A DNA stretch of 64,000 nt from Gonapodya sp. JEL0774 (GCA_027604505.1 JADIIX010000045.1:97074-161073); one strand, 5' to 3'; shown: positions 22,718 to 35,101, counted from the first letter of the stretch. Numbers and translations: made by a program. The notes: generated from the letters alone by a model not told the origin.

Positions 22718-24899
22718 TCACGTTTTATGTCGCTCGATCGATGACAAATGCCAAGCGACGAGATCTTGCAGACCGTCGACCTTTAAACGGCTTGTGGCAA
22801 TGCTCGCAGTTGAAGATGCGCGTGTGGTGGAGTCTAGCTTGAGAGGAGAGCCCGTCGTGGTTACTGCGCTCACTGCCCCATTTGTTATCGGCGGCTGCGG
22901 AATCGTGGATATTGTATGTGAGCGAGATGTGGCTACGTGAAGTGGCGAAGAAAAGGGAAGCAACGGAGTCGGTGGTACGATATGGAAGTAAGACTCGTCA
23001 ATTGTTGAGGTGCTGGCGTTTTTGTGAGTCACCGGTCTTTGGTCTCCTAGGGATTCCAGACTCTCAAGGCGTGTCGCTGGAGCCGTCCGAGGAACCCCAT
23101 GATCACCGGGAACTGCTAGATCATCAAGAGCAGTTCCCTGATTTGAAATGGGCTCAGTGATGTACCGCGAAGGTAAACGGAATTCCGGTGCAGTTGTGGG
23201 ATGGGCTGTGGAACTGGCGACAATTGATCTCGACGAGAGTGACCGAGTTATGACACGCGCGGTTGCCGCTCGATTAAACAAGTAGAGCTGTTTAAATTGT
23301 CAGATAAGGGATCTCTCTTTGGTAAAACTGGGAACACAGTTGTCTTACCTGTACCACACCTCCTGTTATCACGAAAAAGCCGATCACGGCCGATACTATG
23401 CTCACGGAGGAGGAGTTCGAGGTGCTTCCACCTCTGAAGAAGACCAAAGACGTGATGATTGTCATGGTTGTAAAAGTGACATAGTAAACGGGTGTTACAA
23501 CGGCAGTTGAAAACAGGTTCAGTGCTTTGTTGAGGTAGTTGATCTGAATGTCTCCGGAGTTTCAGCAATTCGCGCACATCATTATGAAGTGTGCTCGCAA
23601 ATACCTGAAAGATTATCATTCCAATAACAAATATCCCCAACATGTACCATTCCCATTTGAGGGCCTGATTGTCGCTGTTCCAATGGCCCGTCAAGGTGTA
23701 TATGATGGAACTACCCCAACCTGTCAGATCAGACTTATTGAACTCTTTCGAATGTCTCATTTGACTCGAATGTCGACCGACCTTGAGCTGCAACCGCGAG
23801 AAGGGCACCTCCGATGCTCGTGATCGAGATGTACACCAGTGGGTTTGTGCGACCTTTTCTAGGGGTCACGTAGAAAATGAGGACGAAAAGAAGAACAATA
23901 GCAACCACAAAGTACACAATGAAACCTTGCGAAGATGTAATTTTGAGGTGCTTTCAATTATCGAGCTACATTTGCGGACCTACTAGGATATACGAAATAT
24001 GAAGAAAATTCATCAATGGTCTGCGTGGAGATGGTCTCGGGTGCGTAAGTAACGACTGAGAGAGAACGGTGTGAGATCAGCATTTCCGCTGTGATCGAAT
24101 CTTGAGAACAAACCAATGATCGATCCGAGCAGACACTCAACACAGCCGATCCATCCAGCTGCATCAAGTTTTTCCTGGAGGATGTACGAAGAGAGAACCG
24201 TGCTCACCACGACCGAGATTGCGCCAAGAGGCGCGACCAGGATTGCAGGTGCAAAGCCATCTGAGCGGAGACGTGTGTGGAGCGGTTTAGTTGAGCATAA
24301 AATGTAAGCCACGAAGAGGAACTGACATGCGACGAAGTTCATCTGGTAAAGTGAAGCATTGTCATTCGGAGACGGAGGTGGAAAGTTCGAGAGACCACCA
24401 TAATCCTCTCACCACTTCGCCTGTAGCCATCATTATCATGCCGAGCCACCACCTGCGAACAACCAAAGTTCGAGCTGATTTGAAAGAGCTTCCAAGATGG
24501 GAACCACAAAGCAGCGTCTGCCCACAAGCCTTGCCGAAGATAGTTGTGGTTGTCCTTCGCCAGCTCCACTGCGTGGCCGGAGATTTCCTCGTGATAATGA
24601 TTTGCGGCAATGAGGCCTTTCTGAATGGATGATTACATTGGTAGGTAATTGGTCTGCCCTGACCTGTGATTTTTAGTCACCCGCCTTTTTAAATATGAAT
24701 GAGCTGCCGGTAATCACTGCAGAGCCTAGAGCAAGCCCGAGTCTACAAATAGATGGCAGAAATGTTTGAGATTGGATTCCATTAGGACCGGCCGCATTTT
24801 ACGAGAGTGATGACGTAATACGGCCAGTTCAACGGACCCGATGAATTTGTAGAAGTTGGGAGGCCCACCGGACGTTGGCAAGTCTGAAGTATCTTCCAT
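22718..24899 (-). CDS. NIPA-family magnesium transporter
   Basis: Multi-spanning membrane protein of the NIPA family (magnesium or related cation uptake). Starting at 24899 (MEDTSDLPTSGG), the first membrane segment is GLALGSAVITGSSFIFKK with the following KGLIAANHYEE-like loop, as in NIPA proteins. Then WWLGMIMMATGE-like, FAPAILVAPLGAISVVVST with SYILQEKLDAAGWIGC (24140-24260), YFVVAIVLLFVLIFYVTPRK (about 23860-23915), ISITSIGGALLAVAAQG, the WEWYMLGIFVIGMIIFQ segment (about 23600-23665), VVTPVYYVTFTTMTI and VIGFFVITGG. A cytosolic Ser/Thr-rich tail of about 180 residues (23281-22718) ends the protein. About nine membrane segments are expected. Several introns are clear by frame change but were not all fixed. 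Confidence 0.85.
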
Positions 24900-25287
24900 G
24901 GCAGACGGGCTTGCGGTTGGGAGACACCTGGTCTCTCAAAGCAGACTGTTCGCGGATACTAATAGGACGTTGCACCAATAAAAGCAGACCACAGGATGCA
25001 GAAGCTCCAAATACACTTTGAGATGTTGACTCGACTGAGTTTCTGGAGTTTGAAGCCCTTTGGGTGGCAAGAATGTTTCAAATTACTGATTGAGCTTGTG
25101 TGCACGAATGACTCAAACATAATGGAGAAATTCTCATATTTTTGTGCCGTTGATTGAAGAGGTGGAGGTTAAGAGGTCACGTGGTTGAAGGGGCTGTGCC
25201 ACAACATTCGGTGTTCGTCAAAACAGTCATCACACAAATAGTTCGCTTCGGTACCCAACTTATCTCCAACCACCAAAACATTCCAAG

Positions 25288-25808
25288 TCACGCTCGAATG
25301 TCTTTGTCCGTCGTGTCTTTTGTTTCTTCATCCGCCTTCACCGCCGCATCAGCGCGCCATTGCCCAACCCATCGCCCAATCACCGGATTTGTGTGTCGTA
25401 AAACAGCTGCACACCGAAATCCTCTCTGGTCACACCGCCCCTCATTTCCGTGGCTTAGCTGGTCGATGATGCATGGAAGTAAGATAAGTGTCAAAACAAT
25501 TGAGCACAGTAGGTGGAATTCGGGGTGAGGCTTGCCATTTGGAAAGTGGCAGCTTGTTTGAAAGGGGCGCCTGCCATTCGATCTGACTTGTACAGGGGTT
25601 CGGCAGTCACGTGCCCTTACAGGACGATTACCGGTTCTGTGGCGTCTAGCCGGCGGTGGAGAGTTCGCTCCAGGGTTTCCCAGCCGTAGTGGCAAGTATG
25701 ACCTTTGGATTCTGGAAGGCCCGCTTCGTTTGGTTCTCTTGGTGTACTTTCCGGCTGAGTCGGTTGCTCGTTTACACCTTCTAGGTCAGTGCCATTAGGA
25801 GGAAGCAT
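25288..25808 (-). CDS. Possible small two-exon gene, unrecognised
   Basis: On the minus strand an ATG at 25808 opens about 60 hydrophilic residues (…HTCHYGWETLERTLHRRLD…). A plausible gtaaggg donor follows near 25621. A second open segment (25530-25288) carries a hydrophobic run, LLCSIVLTLILLPCIIDQL, and a basic/acidic tail ending at 25288. The hydrophobic run also looks like a polypyrimidine-rich intron end, so it may not be coded. I recognise no family. Call is weak. Confidence 0.25.
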
Positions 25809-26428
25809 AGCAGATTGCGCCAGCGTCGAGTCTTGACGAATGAACGGTGTTCACACTTGCGGAGAAAGGAAGTATGTATGCACATGTGAGTGAGAAACAT
25901 TGATTCTCGACTTACGACGTGTTCGCACTGGAACAGTTACAAACCTATGCAAGGGTGAGTGACACGTCTTCGCTCGCGTGAACTCAACCCAGTTGTAAGT
26001 GATCATCGTTAATGTTTGCGGTTTACCTTAGCTTTTACATAGCCTACAACGTTCAAGATTAGAGAAGTTGGTCAAGGTTGGGTGTGAAGTAAGATAATGT
26101 CCCATGCGTCCAATTCTGCTCCATGATTAGAAGAGTTGACTTACTATAAATCATCCAGCGACATTGCACATTACATATGTACCTCCTCATGCAGACTAAC
26201 GTGTCCTCTATGCACGCATCAATAGACTGGAGTTAACTGGCCGTGATACAATAGTTTGCTCGACTTGAGCCAAGATTCTAGAAAACAACATAAAATTTGT
26301 GCACTAGTTACGCATCTGGCTGGGTTCTGTCATTCGTGTTGCTGACCATCGGAATGTTCGATGAACCAAAACGTGCTCAAACCCCCAACCTTGTTGATAA
26401 TCCCAAGGGATCGTGATACATCAGCCGG
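25809..26428. other. Intergenic
   Basis: AT-leaning sequence with frequent stops in all frames. No gene, repeat or RNA was seen. It is the 5' flank of the next gene. Confidence 0.4.
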
Positions 26429-27994
26429 GTGATGGCGAACCAAACCCCATCTGACAGTTTTCCTGGCGCCGCTTCGATTCCATCGCCGGTTTTTGTCGCT
26501 TCCCCTTTACCCCCAACCAACCTTCCCCAAGACGCGTCCTTCACTGCTAGACGCAGATCCACGCTCCGGCCCGTTGTCGATATGGCCGCACTGCCGCAGC
26601 TGCGTGAGACGGCCGCCTCAAATTCAACGACGGTGTCTCCTGCTGGCTCCCGCGCTCCCTCCCGCACTCCATCGTTCACCAATAATGGTTCTATTTTGAA
26701 CGGTTCCTTTGTGAACAACTCTTTCGTAGCTCCCGCTCCTGGTGTTGCCACAGTCGAGCAGCTTGCGAGGCTGACTCCACAGCAGCAACGCATCGTGCTC
26801 ATGGCTCAGCGGAGACAAAGTGTCACATTAGCCGCCTCGGGAATCCAACTTTCTCAACTACCTGGATCACGGCGGACGTCAAACATCGTGCCTTCGGAGG
26901 GTGGCGCTTTGGAACGTGTGTTCTCTGGTGAACGTGGGACGAACGGGCTGATTGAGCGGGTCTTTTCCACTGAAGAGCGAGGAGAGCCCATCGGTCCGCC
27001 TCTAGCTCTCATTCCCGCATCTCGGCGGGAATCGACCACCACATCCACCGCTGCCGCATTGCTCGTTAGGGTTCTTTCTTCGGATTCTGCCTCTGCAACT
27101 GCACCCTTGGCTAACCAGACCGGCTCTCGCCGCACTTCAACCAGCGACCAGCCAGAAGGTGCGCCCCTGCTTGGTCAGACCTCAAGCTCTCGCCGTGGGT
27201 CTCGCATTGCCGGTGGAAATCTTGAGCGAGTGTTGTCGGGAGAAAGAGGCAGCTTTGCTGGCACAGAGCGCATCATCTCGAGCAAGCTCGAGAGAGTCAT
27301 GTCAGGTGTAACGCCGGCCGGTCCCATTATCCACGAAGACGCACTCGAACTTGAAAATGAAACCAATGACACGATCGATGGAAGCTCCTCTCATGATTCT
27401 AAAGGATTCGTGGGGAAACCGGAGCCGATCATTTCCCCGTCAACTCCAAACGAAACAGTCCGCCGTATGTCACTTCTCGCCGCGGCCGGTGACAGCGATG
27501 ACTTCGCTGCCCTCGTGGATGAAGAAGTGGCAACCCACCTCGTAACTGACCGTGGCCGCCGCCGGAGTTCACGTTCCCACTCACCTACCCGTTCGCTCTC
27601 GGTCTCTCAATCTCACTCTGCCCGAGGATCAAGTGCTGGGTCGTCAAAAGAACCCAAGTACACCAGCGACGTCTACTCCTCCGACTTCAATGATGACGCA
27701 CACCTCCTCTCCACCCCCTCCACCGCGGAGCGGCCTGGCGCCCTCGGATCGTCCCTACCAGCCCTAGCATCGCAAGTGGCTCGTAGCGTACAGCAGCTAG
27801 CTGCAGATGCTGCAGAAGTTATCACACGAACGGCGGAGGGGTTAGTCCCAAACCTTGGCATGGGCGGGGGCAGCAGAAGAACCAGCCGAACCAAAAGTTT
27901 TGACCGCGGGAAAGAGTATACGGGCATGCGAAATAGAGGAGCCAGCATGGCCATCAGGGTTCGTATTCCTCCGCCAGTGTTGGGGCTGCATTGA
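26429..27994 (+). CDS. Disordered protein rich in protein kinase A-type RRxS sites
   Basis: A single 521-residue open frame, low in hydrophobics. It carries nine Arg-Arg-x-Ser sites (RRRS, RRQS, RRTS, RREST, RRTS, RRGS, RRMS, RRRS, RRTS) and a repeated motif of the form ERV(F/L/M)S-x-ERG (LERVFSGERG, IERVFSTEERG, LERVLSGERG, LERVMSG). The C-terminal part has an amphipathic stretch, LASQVARSVQQLAADAAEVI. RRxS is the basophilic (PKA-like) phosphorylation consensus, so regulated phosphorylation is a fair inference; function is not known. The start used is the ATG/GTG cluster around 26429-26432. The frame stops just before exons that encode membrane segments (next entry), so this could be the soluble N-terminal part of a longer membrane protein, but I could not find a phase-correct splice joining the two. 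Confidence 0.55.
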   Translation: MMANQTPSDSFPGAASIPSPVFVASPLPPTNLPQDASFTARRRSTLRPVVDMAALPQLRETAASNSTTVSPAGSRAPSRTPSFTNNGSILNGSFVNNSFVAPAPGVATVEQLARLTPQQQRIVLMAQRRQSVTLAASGIQLSQLPGSRRTSNIVPSEGGALERVFSGERGTNGLIERVFSTEERGEPIGPPLALIPASRRESTTTSTAAALLVRVLSSDSASATAPLANQTGSRRTSTSDQPEGAPLLGQTSSSRRGSRIAGGNLERVLSGERGSFAGTERIISSKLERVMSGVTPAGPIIHEDALELENETNDTIDGSSSHDSKGFVGKPEPIISPSTPNETVRRMSLLAAAGDSDDFAALVDEEVATHLVTDRGRRRSSRSHSPTRSLSVSQSHSARGSSAGSSKEPKYTSDVYSSDFNDDAHLLSTPSTAERPGALGSSLPALASQVARSVQQLAADAAEVITRTAEGLVPNLGMGGGSRRTSRTKSFDRGKEYTGMRNRGASMAIRVRIPPPVLGLH

Positions 27995-28088
27995 CAGTTC
28001 GCTGAATTCCAACCGTCAATTTGGCACTTCAAAACCGCACATCAACACAAAGAGAGCTCAATTTATTCCCCACAGCACCAACATCCAC

Positions 28089-28555
28089 ATGCACGTCCTG
28101 GCTGTCTTCACTTTGACATTATTAATCCTTCTCCTCGCTGATGGGATAGCGATCACGGTCATCGAGCAACAAAGTGTTACAGAAAAGTGGGCGCTAAGTG
28201 TCTTGGTGCGTTGGCGTTGTCCGAGGCCGATGGTTGCTCTCGTCACTGGTTGAGGCTTGCGAACCGTCAAGTTGACCCCTTCTCAATATTTTGACAGATT
28301 ATGCACGTAGCAACTCTTGGTGTGTTTGTTCTAGCATTCGTTTACACTAACGAGGCCGGTGATGTGCGGAATCTGTGGCGGGCAATGGGCCTTGGATGTG
28401 CGTAATGGAACATGGCACATATGTTGCATCTCTATAACCCACATTGCATGTACTCATCTGCGCATTCACCGTCGTTTCCCTTGTCAGTCGTGAACGTTGT
28501 CCTGTTCTGCATCAGGATGGGATTGAATGTTGGATTTGTAGGATTTCGTCCGTAG
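28089..28555 (+). CDS. Small membrane-protein exons, separate gene or 3' part of the preceding one
   Basis: Three segments join in phase: 28089-28205, 28298-28397 and 28488-28555. They encode about 94 residues with three hydrophobic segments (VLAVFTLTLLILLLADGIAI; VATLGVFVLAFVYTNEAG; VNVVLFCIRMGLNVGFVG) and a stop at 28553-28555. The frame stays open upstream of the ATG at 28089, back to about 27855, so the segments may be the end of a longer protein beginning with the Ser-rich region at 26429. The consistent phases and GT-AG borders argue that these exons are real. I recognise no family. Confidence 0.45.
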
Positions 28556-28735
28556 GGCCGGTTTGAGGGTGTACAGAAGGAGAACAGATAGTGTGCCATT
28601 GAAAAGTTAGTTCTCCAATGGCGTTATGTTGCGTCGTTATGTAATGGGGAATGGCATAGTCCAAAAACACACTCGTGCCATTGGGATGTTCAAGAGTGTT
28701 GACCACATTTCCCGTAAACTGAGCATCCATCTACA

Positions 28736-31129
28736 GTGGACTACAGAATTTCAGACGCCATCAAAATCGATAACAAAGGACTCAGAGAGGAATTAATTCT
28801 CACAAGGAACTCGCGCGGGACAATTCTCCCGATGTCGAACCATAGCAGGCAAGCATCCAGGAACGCTGAAATGAATGCGCCAGTTGCATCGAAGCCCGCG
28901 TCGCCGTTTGCGAGACAATCATCCGCTTATCCTGGTGTTGGAGTTTCGGGGACCAGGCAAACTAGCGGAGTGGCTGTTCATAACTTGTCTAATGGTGGAC
29001 ACAACCCAATGAATGCTGCTACTGCAAATAACGCTGCAGCAGCATCGCCGGTAGCTGGAATGTCTGCAGGTGCGATGATGATGCAGGTGAAGAACGGGAG
29101 CGCGATATCCATCAACCATAATGGAAACCCAGCAACACCATCACCTTTCAACCGGGCCACCTCCCGCGTTAGTCCACCACAAGTTCTTCCTCTCCCAAAC
29201 CAGCCACCTCTCCCGAGTCATGCTCTCAACCCCGGCAACCGACCTAATGTTTCGCCACAGATCCCCCGACCCCAAACTTCGAGCGGGAACCATCCAATGC
29301 CAATGTCTGTCCTGCCACAACCCTCTCTCTCCACCATACCCGCACCAGACCTCTCCGCACAGCTCGACGAGGCTGATTCTATTCTTTCCAATCTAATGGC
29401 TTCGCTCGACCGTGCTGAACAACAGAGGAATGCGCCGACTGCTACTCCAGTCGGGAGTGGCACGTCTTCTCATCCACCACATTATGCGTCGATTCCAAAT
29501 GCAAGTCCTGGAGTAGGAAACTCGAGCCTGTTACCGCTTCCTGGAGTTGGGAAACAAGGTAAGATTTTCTCGTATTGCACGATAACGTAAAAGCAGCGTG
29601 TTGTCCTTGTTCAAGAGCAACACAACTTGATGAAGGAGAACACTTGGAGAACACGTTCTAACTAGCTTGCAGGGGGGATGAGAGCGAACTGTTTCAACTC
29701 TCTTTGAGAGGACCCAAATAATTTTTCATCCGATACTCAATCTCCTGTATTTCCATTAGCATCCAACTCAACACCTTTGCGCCCTCGTACTACATCATCC
29801 GCTCAACGACCACGCGCTCCTTCCTCTGCAAGTTCGTCCTCACAACCGTCCTCTGCCCCATCGGGGTCCCGTTCCCGCGCGACCTCGTCCGCGGTCCCAG
29901 TTTCTCCTTTCGCCTCCTCTGGATCCCCTGCGTCTGCAACCACGAGCTCATCTTCGAATTCGTCGCGCCCTCGCTCCTCCTCTAATGCTGTCCCCGTGTC
30001 ACCATTCGCAGCATCCACGTCCCGGGGGGCTGCTGCAAAAAACACTGCTGCTCATCCCGCAGCGACCGCCATCGCGTTACCCCTCCCCACCATCATTGCG
30101 GGAGAACGTGGGTCCGACGTCTCGGATTTGTCTGATGGTGCAAGGGAGATGTCTTTGTCAGGTTCGATTGGCGATGGGAGTGATGAAGTGGACACATTGG
30201 GGCAAAGGAACACGGGCACGGGGACCGGAAGGGCACGATTACAGCAACGCCCTGCTCCTTCCCCTGCGCGTGTGGCTTCACCCCTCACTGGATCATCAGG
30301 AATTGTTCAATCTTCTACTATAGCAACTGGGAGCCCCAGTCACCCGGGAAGAATGCCCTCAACATCCCATCTACCATCTGCCCTTCCACAACAGAACACG
30401 CCTTCTCCGCCTATAACCACCGCCGCACACCACCTTGGACGAACATCATCTGCTCGTGGAGCACTCCATAGCTCTCAGTCACAGCTAGCACCATCCCCAG
30501 GTCATAGCCGCTCGGGCAGCGCCGTGCAGAGCGCTCATTCGAGGGCGGGGAGCAGAGTGACTCCCGCGCCCGGTACCGGACGTGAAAAGTTAATCGCCAA
30601 TGGTGGAGGGGCACCAGCACCTGGAAGTCTCGCTCTGTCTAAGAACTCTCAGATGAGCTCCATACCACTTTTGAAAGCTGATTCTTTGCCAACACTTAGC
30701 GATCCCTCAGGGAGTGAAGCTGCTGTCTTAGCTGCCGCCTATGACGCTGTGTTGGATGAAATTGAGGATGCCAGAGTCACCACATGGGAGGCAGATGGAG
30801 TGCCCGTCGTAACTGTGGGGATCGGCGGACAGGATGTGACTGATGGGAAACCGATCTTTGAACTTAGAGAAGGTTGGGAGAGTGAGCGTGAGTTATCTGA
30901 AACCTACGAGAGTGACGACGATTATCTCATCTCAAACCACAACAAAGGCTTCCCCGATCCCAGGTATGCTCTTTTCCGGCGATTCATGTTTGAAATGCTC
31001 GCCGACCCACAATACTGTGGGGGGGCAGAGCACTACCCGCTGATGCCAAGCTTAGAGCTAGCAGCGTTGGTAGGAGTGGAGGAGGCGGGGATGGTGGCGA
31101 AGGGGGATGGTAGGGGCTTGTATTCATGA
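28736..31129 (+). CDS. Large Ser/Ala/Pro-rich protein, unrecognised
   Basis: Two main exons joined in phase across the intron that starts after 29559 and ends at the cattag acceptor at 29760. The first holds a short helical stretch (DLSAQLDEADSILSNLMASL) inside disordered sequence. The second begins with Arg/Ser/Pro-rich sequence in which the block AVPVSPFA occurs twice. The only folded-looking part is the C-terminus, about 150 residues: PVVTVGIGGQDVTDGKPIFE, then YLISNHNKGFPDPRYALF, then MLADPQYCGGAEHYPLM. I do not recognise this domain. The start could be 28736 or the later in-frame ATGs at 28832 and 28871. It lies between two other disordered proteins on the same strand, with no shared control visible. 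Confidence 0.6.
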
Positions 31130-31656
31130 CTCTTGTCAAGTGGCAAGACCCCTGTTATTTTCCCCTTCCCTTTCTTCCTCCCTCCCCCCATTAAAATCGT
31201 CATTTAAACGTATTCATAAGATATTCTTTGATAAATTCAATGCACTGCAGAATGAGTTCATGTTAGTGTGATGTTGGCACACTCTCATGTAATAAATTGA
31301 TGGAGGGATTCCACAGATTGATGCAAACAGCAAACACCTTTCCAGAATCTAAGCCCCATTGGAAGATTTAAGATATCTCAAGCTATCACGGGACGTGGAA
31401 AGAAGATCATTGGATATACTGTGGGAAGCGACAGGGTGGTGAGTGGATCCAGCATTTTGGTGAAACGCGAGGAACGTTATGCTTTGTCAGTAATCTCGAA
31501 TTGGGCGCTCAGATGGTACCCTGGTGCTAGGCTATCCGATCTCGCTGATAAAGTCTTCCAATCTTTTGTTACCTGGGTTGTGGTTTCATTCAGACTCCAA
31601 TTTTTCCCTGGACAACATTCCCTTTAAAGCAAGCGCACGGCACTTTTGGAAATTAA
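31130..31656. other. Intergenic
   Basis: 3' flank of the preceding gene (pyrimidine-rich at 31145-31195) and 5' flank of the USP-like gene. A 68-codon open frame at 31421-31627 has no recognisable content and I do not call it. Confidence 0.4.
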
Positions 31657-34600
31657 ATGAGTGACTGGGCGAACTGGTACCAGCCCAAGAGGGCAAGGAG
31701 GGACTCGAAGAATGGGGACGCGGGTTCCGATGCTGACACTGACGATCACGACCCGGGTGTTGGTTCTGACCCCGAAGACACAGCGCCTTCCAAGCGACTT
31801 CTGCGCTCCCCATCGCCTCCGACACCTCGGCCTGCACCGGCGACCTCTCCACCACCGCAAGAGCCTTCTTTACCTCAGGCGATTCCGCGCCGTCCATTTC
31901 CAGAAGGTGGAACTGGCACGGACACGGATGGAACTGGCCATGGCTCCTCCTCCTCTTCGTGGTCGTCTTCCGAGGAGGAGCCATCTTTCTTCGTGGCCCG
32001 CAACGGCCGTTTCCCTCCTACAACTGCCTCGGCGCCTGGACCACGAATCATTTTTGCACAGCCCAATCGAAGGAACGCATCCATACTAAATAATGCAATC
32101 AAATCTCCAGCTGTCTCATCCACCAGTCAAGTTCATTTTGGTGTTTATGGCGACGCAACTCCGAAACCTCCGCCGGCGCCTTTCCCCCACCCCGTCTCAC
32201 CGACACCTCGCCATGCATCTCCCTCTTCCGCAACGTTGCTTGTTCCCTCTAATCCTCTTGTTCCCACGTTACACACTGATTCATCTGTTGATGGGTTATC
32301 CTCCTCACCTCATTATACTGCCTCTTCACCCCGCCAAATCCCTGCCCATCCTCCTGATATCATTGTCATTCCTCCCTCTCCTACAAATCACCGTATTGCA
32401 ATTCTTGCAGCCTCTGGGCGCCTCGAAAATCCGGAGCCCAACCAGAAGGCCTACTTCTCTCTCCCACGGGGACGCCGTACTGGGAAATCTGCTTCTGCCG
32501 CGACCCTCCTCTCCACTTCTACCGCAACTGTCGCCAAAGACTCAAGTGAAGGTCGCATCGCGTCTGCTGGTCCCAGCTCCCGAGGCGCTTCGGTGTCTCC
32601 GGTTCGTACTGCTCCTCCTATCGCAACCCCCAGATCGTATTCCATGGACGATTCAGCTTTGGTCTCCTCTAGTAGCTGGCCTGTAAACGGTGAAATCAGC
32701 GATCTTCCGCATTCGCCTCGCCGTTTTGGGCGAGCGCTCGCCAAGCCTCCTGCCGTACCATCGGTGCCTTCAATAATTGTAGGGGATGCCCAGGATGGTG
32801 CCGGTGGACACGAGAATAGCTATAAAGGCAGCTCCCCGCCATCCACTGGCTCGCCAGTTCCATCCACTTCCTCCACAGTATCTCCCTCACCCTCAGCAGC
32901 TCCTTTCCCTATCCCACTCCCCTCTTCCGTCGACCGGGATCGCTTCCCGTCTCCCGACCCTGATTCCGATACCGCTTCATGTGCCTCAGAGGAGCCTCCA
33001 TCACCCACACTGTCCCACTCCTCTTCCCCGACCGAAGACATTGACCTCGACCTCTCTGATCCTGCTGCTACCCTGGCAGCGTTAGAGGCAGACTTGGCGG
33101 CCGAGGAAGTCGAGAGCGTGTACCACCCTCGAAATGATTTTGTCGGAGCGGTGAGCGAGGTTGTCTGGGACGACATATTGGCCGCTGCTGTGGTTGCGAA
33201 AGGGAGGATGCGGGAGATGGAGGAGGGGTTAGTAAATGAAATGCGGAAAGGAGGCGACGATGTGTGTGGAGAGGGAGGAGCACTGAAAGGAATGAAGTTC
33301 ACTGCAAATGGATTCACCGAGTCGCCAAAGACTCAAGGGTCAGGCCATAGTTCCCATACATATGGCCCACTCAAAATTACTCGTTCGTTGGCTTCTTTGA
33401 TCTTGCCGGACACCCCCGGTGACGCTTCGTGGCTTCCCGCAACTCTTCAACTTTTCTGTCACCTTCCTGAGGTTGAGTCAGACTTCCCTCGCGATATGTA
33501 TCTCTCTTCACCCTTTCTTCGATCGTTTGTATCTTTTATGCGGCAATTGCATGCTGAACCCAACGACAGCGCCACTCTATCACCTTCATTTGTTCCTCCT
33601 CCCATGACTTTGTCCACACCGACAACACTTCACAGATCGTCGCGTCAACCTAAGGCTCCAACGCCTGTTCCCACAGCACCCCCAGTCCCCATACCATCGG
33701 AGCTTCTAGCTGACGTTCTCACGTATATTCCCCAATGTCTCTCATCACCTTCACCTGCCATTGAGCTTGTGGATTTTGCAGTGAATCGTCTACTCGCCGG
33801 GTGTCGACTGAGAACCCGCTTTCGAGCCACTGTACGGATAAGATGCGAATGTGAACGGCATGTGATCGGGAAGACCAAGAGCAGGGGAGTCAGGAAGGGA
33901 CGGCAAGGACATAATCAAGAGGGCGAAGAAATGCTGACGTCAGGGTCGGAGGGCTCGCAAGGTGGCCTGGTGCTTCCACCTGGTGATTCGACACGTCTTC
34001 CAATGCACTCCCTCCCAATGCCTCGAAGAGACCGGGCCGTGCTCACCGCAGTACGAGCACTGGAAGTGCCCCCCACGCGAGTTACTCCAGGAGGTGAAGT
34101 GTCTCTCGTACGCGCCGTCAGTCACGCTTTGGGGGCGGTGGGAGAGAGTATGAAGTGTTGCGAACGGGCAAGCGTGGAAGCGAAGTTTGTTCAATTACCC
34201 CAGTACCTCGTGGTAATGGTACCGAGGCCGAGTGATTGCGGATCCGTCACAAGCTCTGCATCTGGGTCACCACCTGCTACGTCGTCGTCAGCTCGAGCCA
34301 CTGCAGCATCCCGGTTTCTGGCGTCCTTTTCTTCTCCCCCTGAAGCAACTTCTCCGGCACCCTTCACCTCTCCAGCACAGACAACAGTTCGTATTCCTCA
34401 GGACTTGGACCTCTCCTTTCACCTTGATCCTGCTGCTCCGAAGCCTAAGACGACTTTGTATCGCCTGCACGGGTTTGTGACCAAGAGGGCCGGTGATGGA
34501 CACCATTTGGCATATACGAGGTTAGGAGGAGGAGACGGTTGGTGGAAGTGAGTTGCCTTTATATGTTTTAAATATGGGGAAGGGAACTCTCCAACCAAAA

Positions 34601-34766
34601 ACCTCTCAACTTCAGATGCGACGATACGACAATCCAACCTGATGTCGACCTTGGCATCGGTGATGTTCGATCGCAGGGTGTATCAGTTGTACTTTATCAC
34701 TTGGTCAGCCAACGGAGGAGTCCATCAGGTGTCCTTGCGGGTGTGAGAAGCGGAAGGAAGGTATAG
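31657..34766 (+). CDS. USP-family deubiquitinase lacking the catalytic cysteine (predicted inactive)
   Basis: Exon 1 (31657-34547) joins in phase to a short exon 2, ending at 34766. The first about 570 residues are disordered and Ser/Pro-rich. The USP fold follows. The Cys box reads ILPDTPGDASWLPATLQL where the family has GLxNxGNTCxxNSxLQ, so the catalytic Cys is Ser591 (codon 33427-33429) and the oxyanion Asn is Asp. The middle has KCCERASVEAKFVQLPQYLVV, the usual Cys pair plus LPxxLVI strand. The His box is well kept: YRLHGFVTKR, then DGHHLAYTR, with His949 in the GHY position, and after the intron WWKCDDTTI, equivalent to WYxxDDxxV. The fold and His side are retained while the nucleophile is gone, as in known pseudo-deubiquitinases such as USP39-type scaffolds. 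A ubiquitin-binding or scaffold role is inferred. Confidence 0.75.
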
Positions 34767-35101
34767 TAAGCGGATGATGCATAGAGGTGTTTGATTGGGT
34801 GGCAGAAAGAGTGTGGTCCCTGTTCGTGGAGCAAGGCACCTGGCAGGAAGTCTTCCCTTTGCAGCTTTGTGGGCTCGATATACGAGGAGTAGGACCTTAT
34901 TCGCATCTTCAGTTTGTCGCCAAGACGTGGTATTCTTATCGTGTTGTCAGCATTTCAATCCAGTAATCATCTACTCTGTTAATCTTGGCATAGTATTAAG
35001 TTAACAATCGCCTAATTGCATTTGTGTTTTCACTTCTTTTGGTGAAACCAAGCGAAGATCGAGAACTCGGAGTTTCACAACACAGGAACTTCCCGCACGT
35101 G
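34767..35101. other. Intergenic
   Basis: AT-rich toward 34960-35010. This is the 5' flank of the APC5 gene. No gene was seen. Confidence 0.4.
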
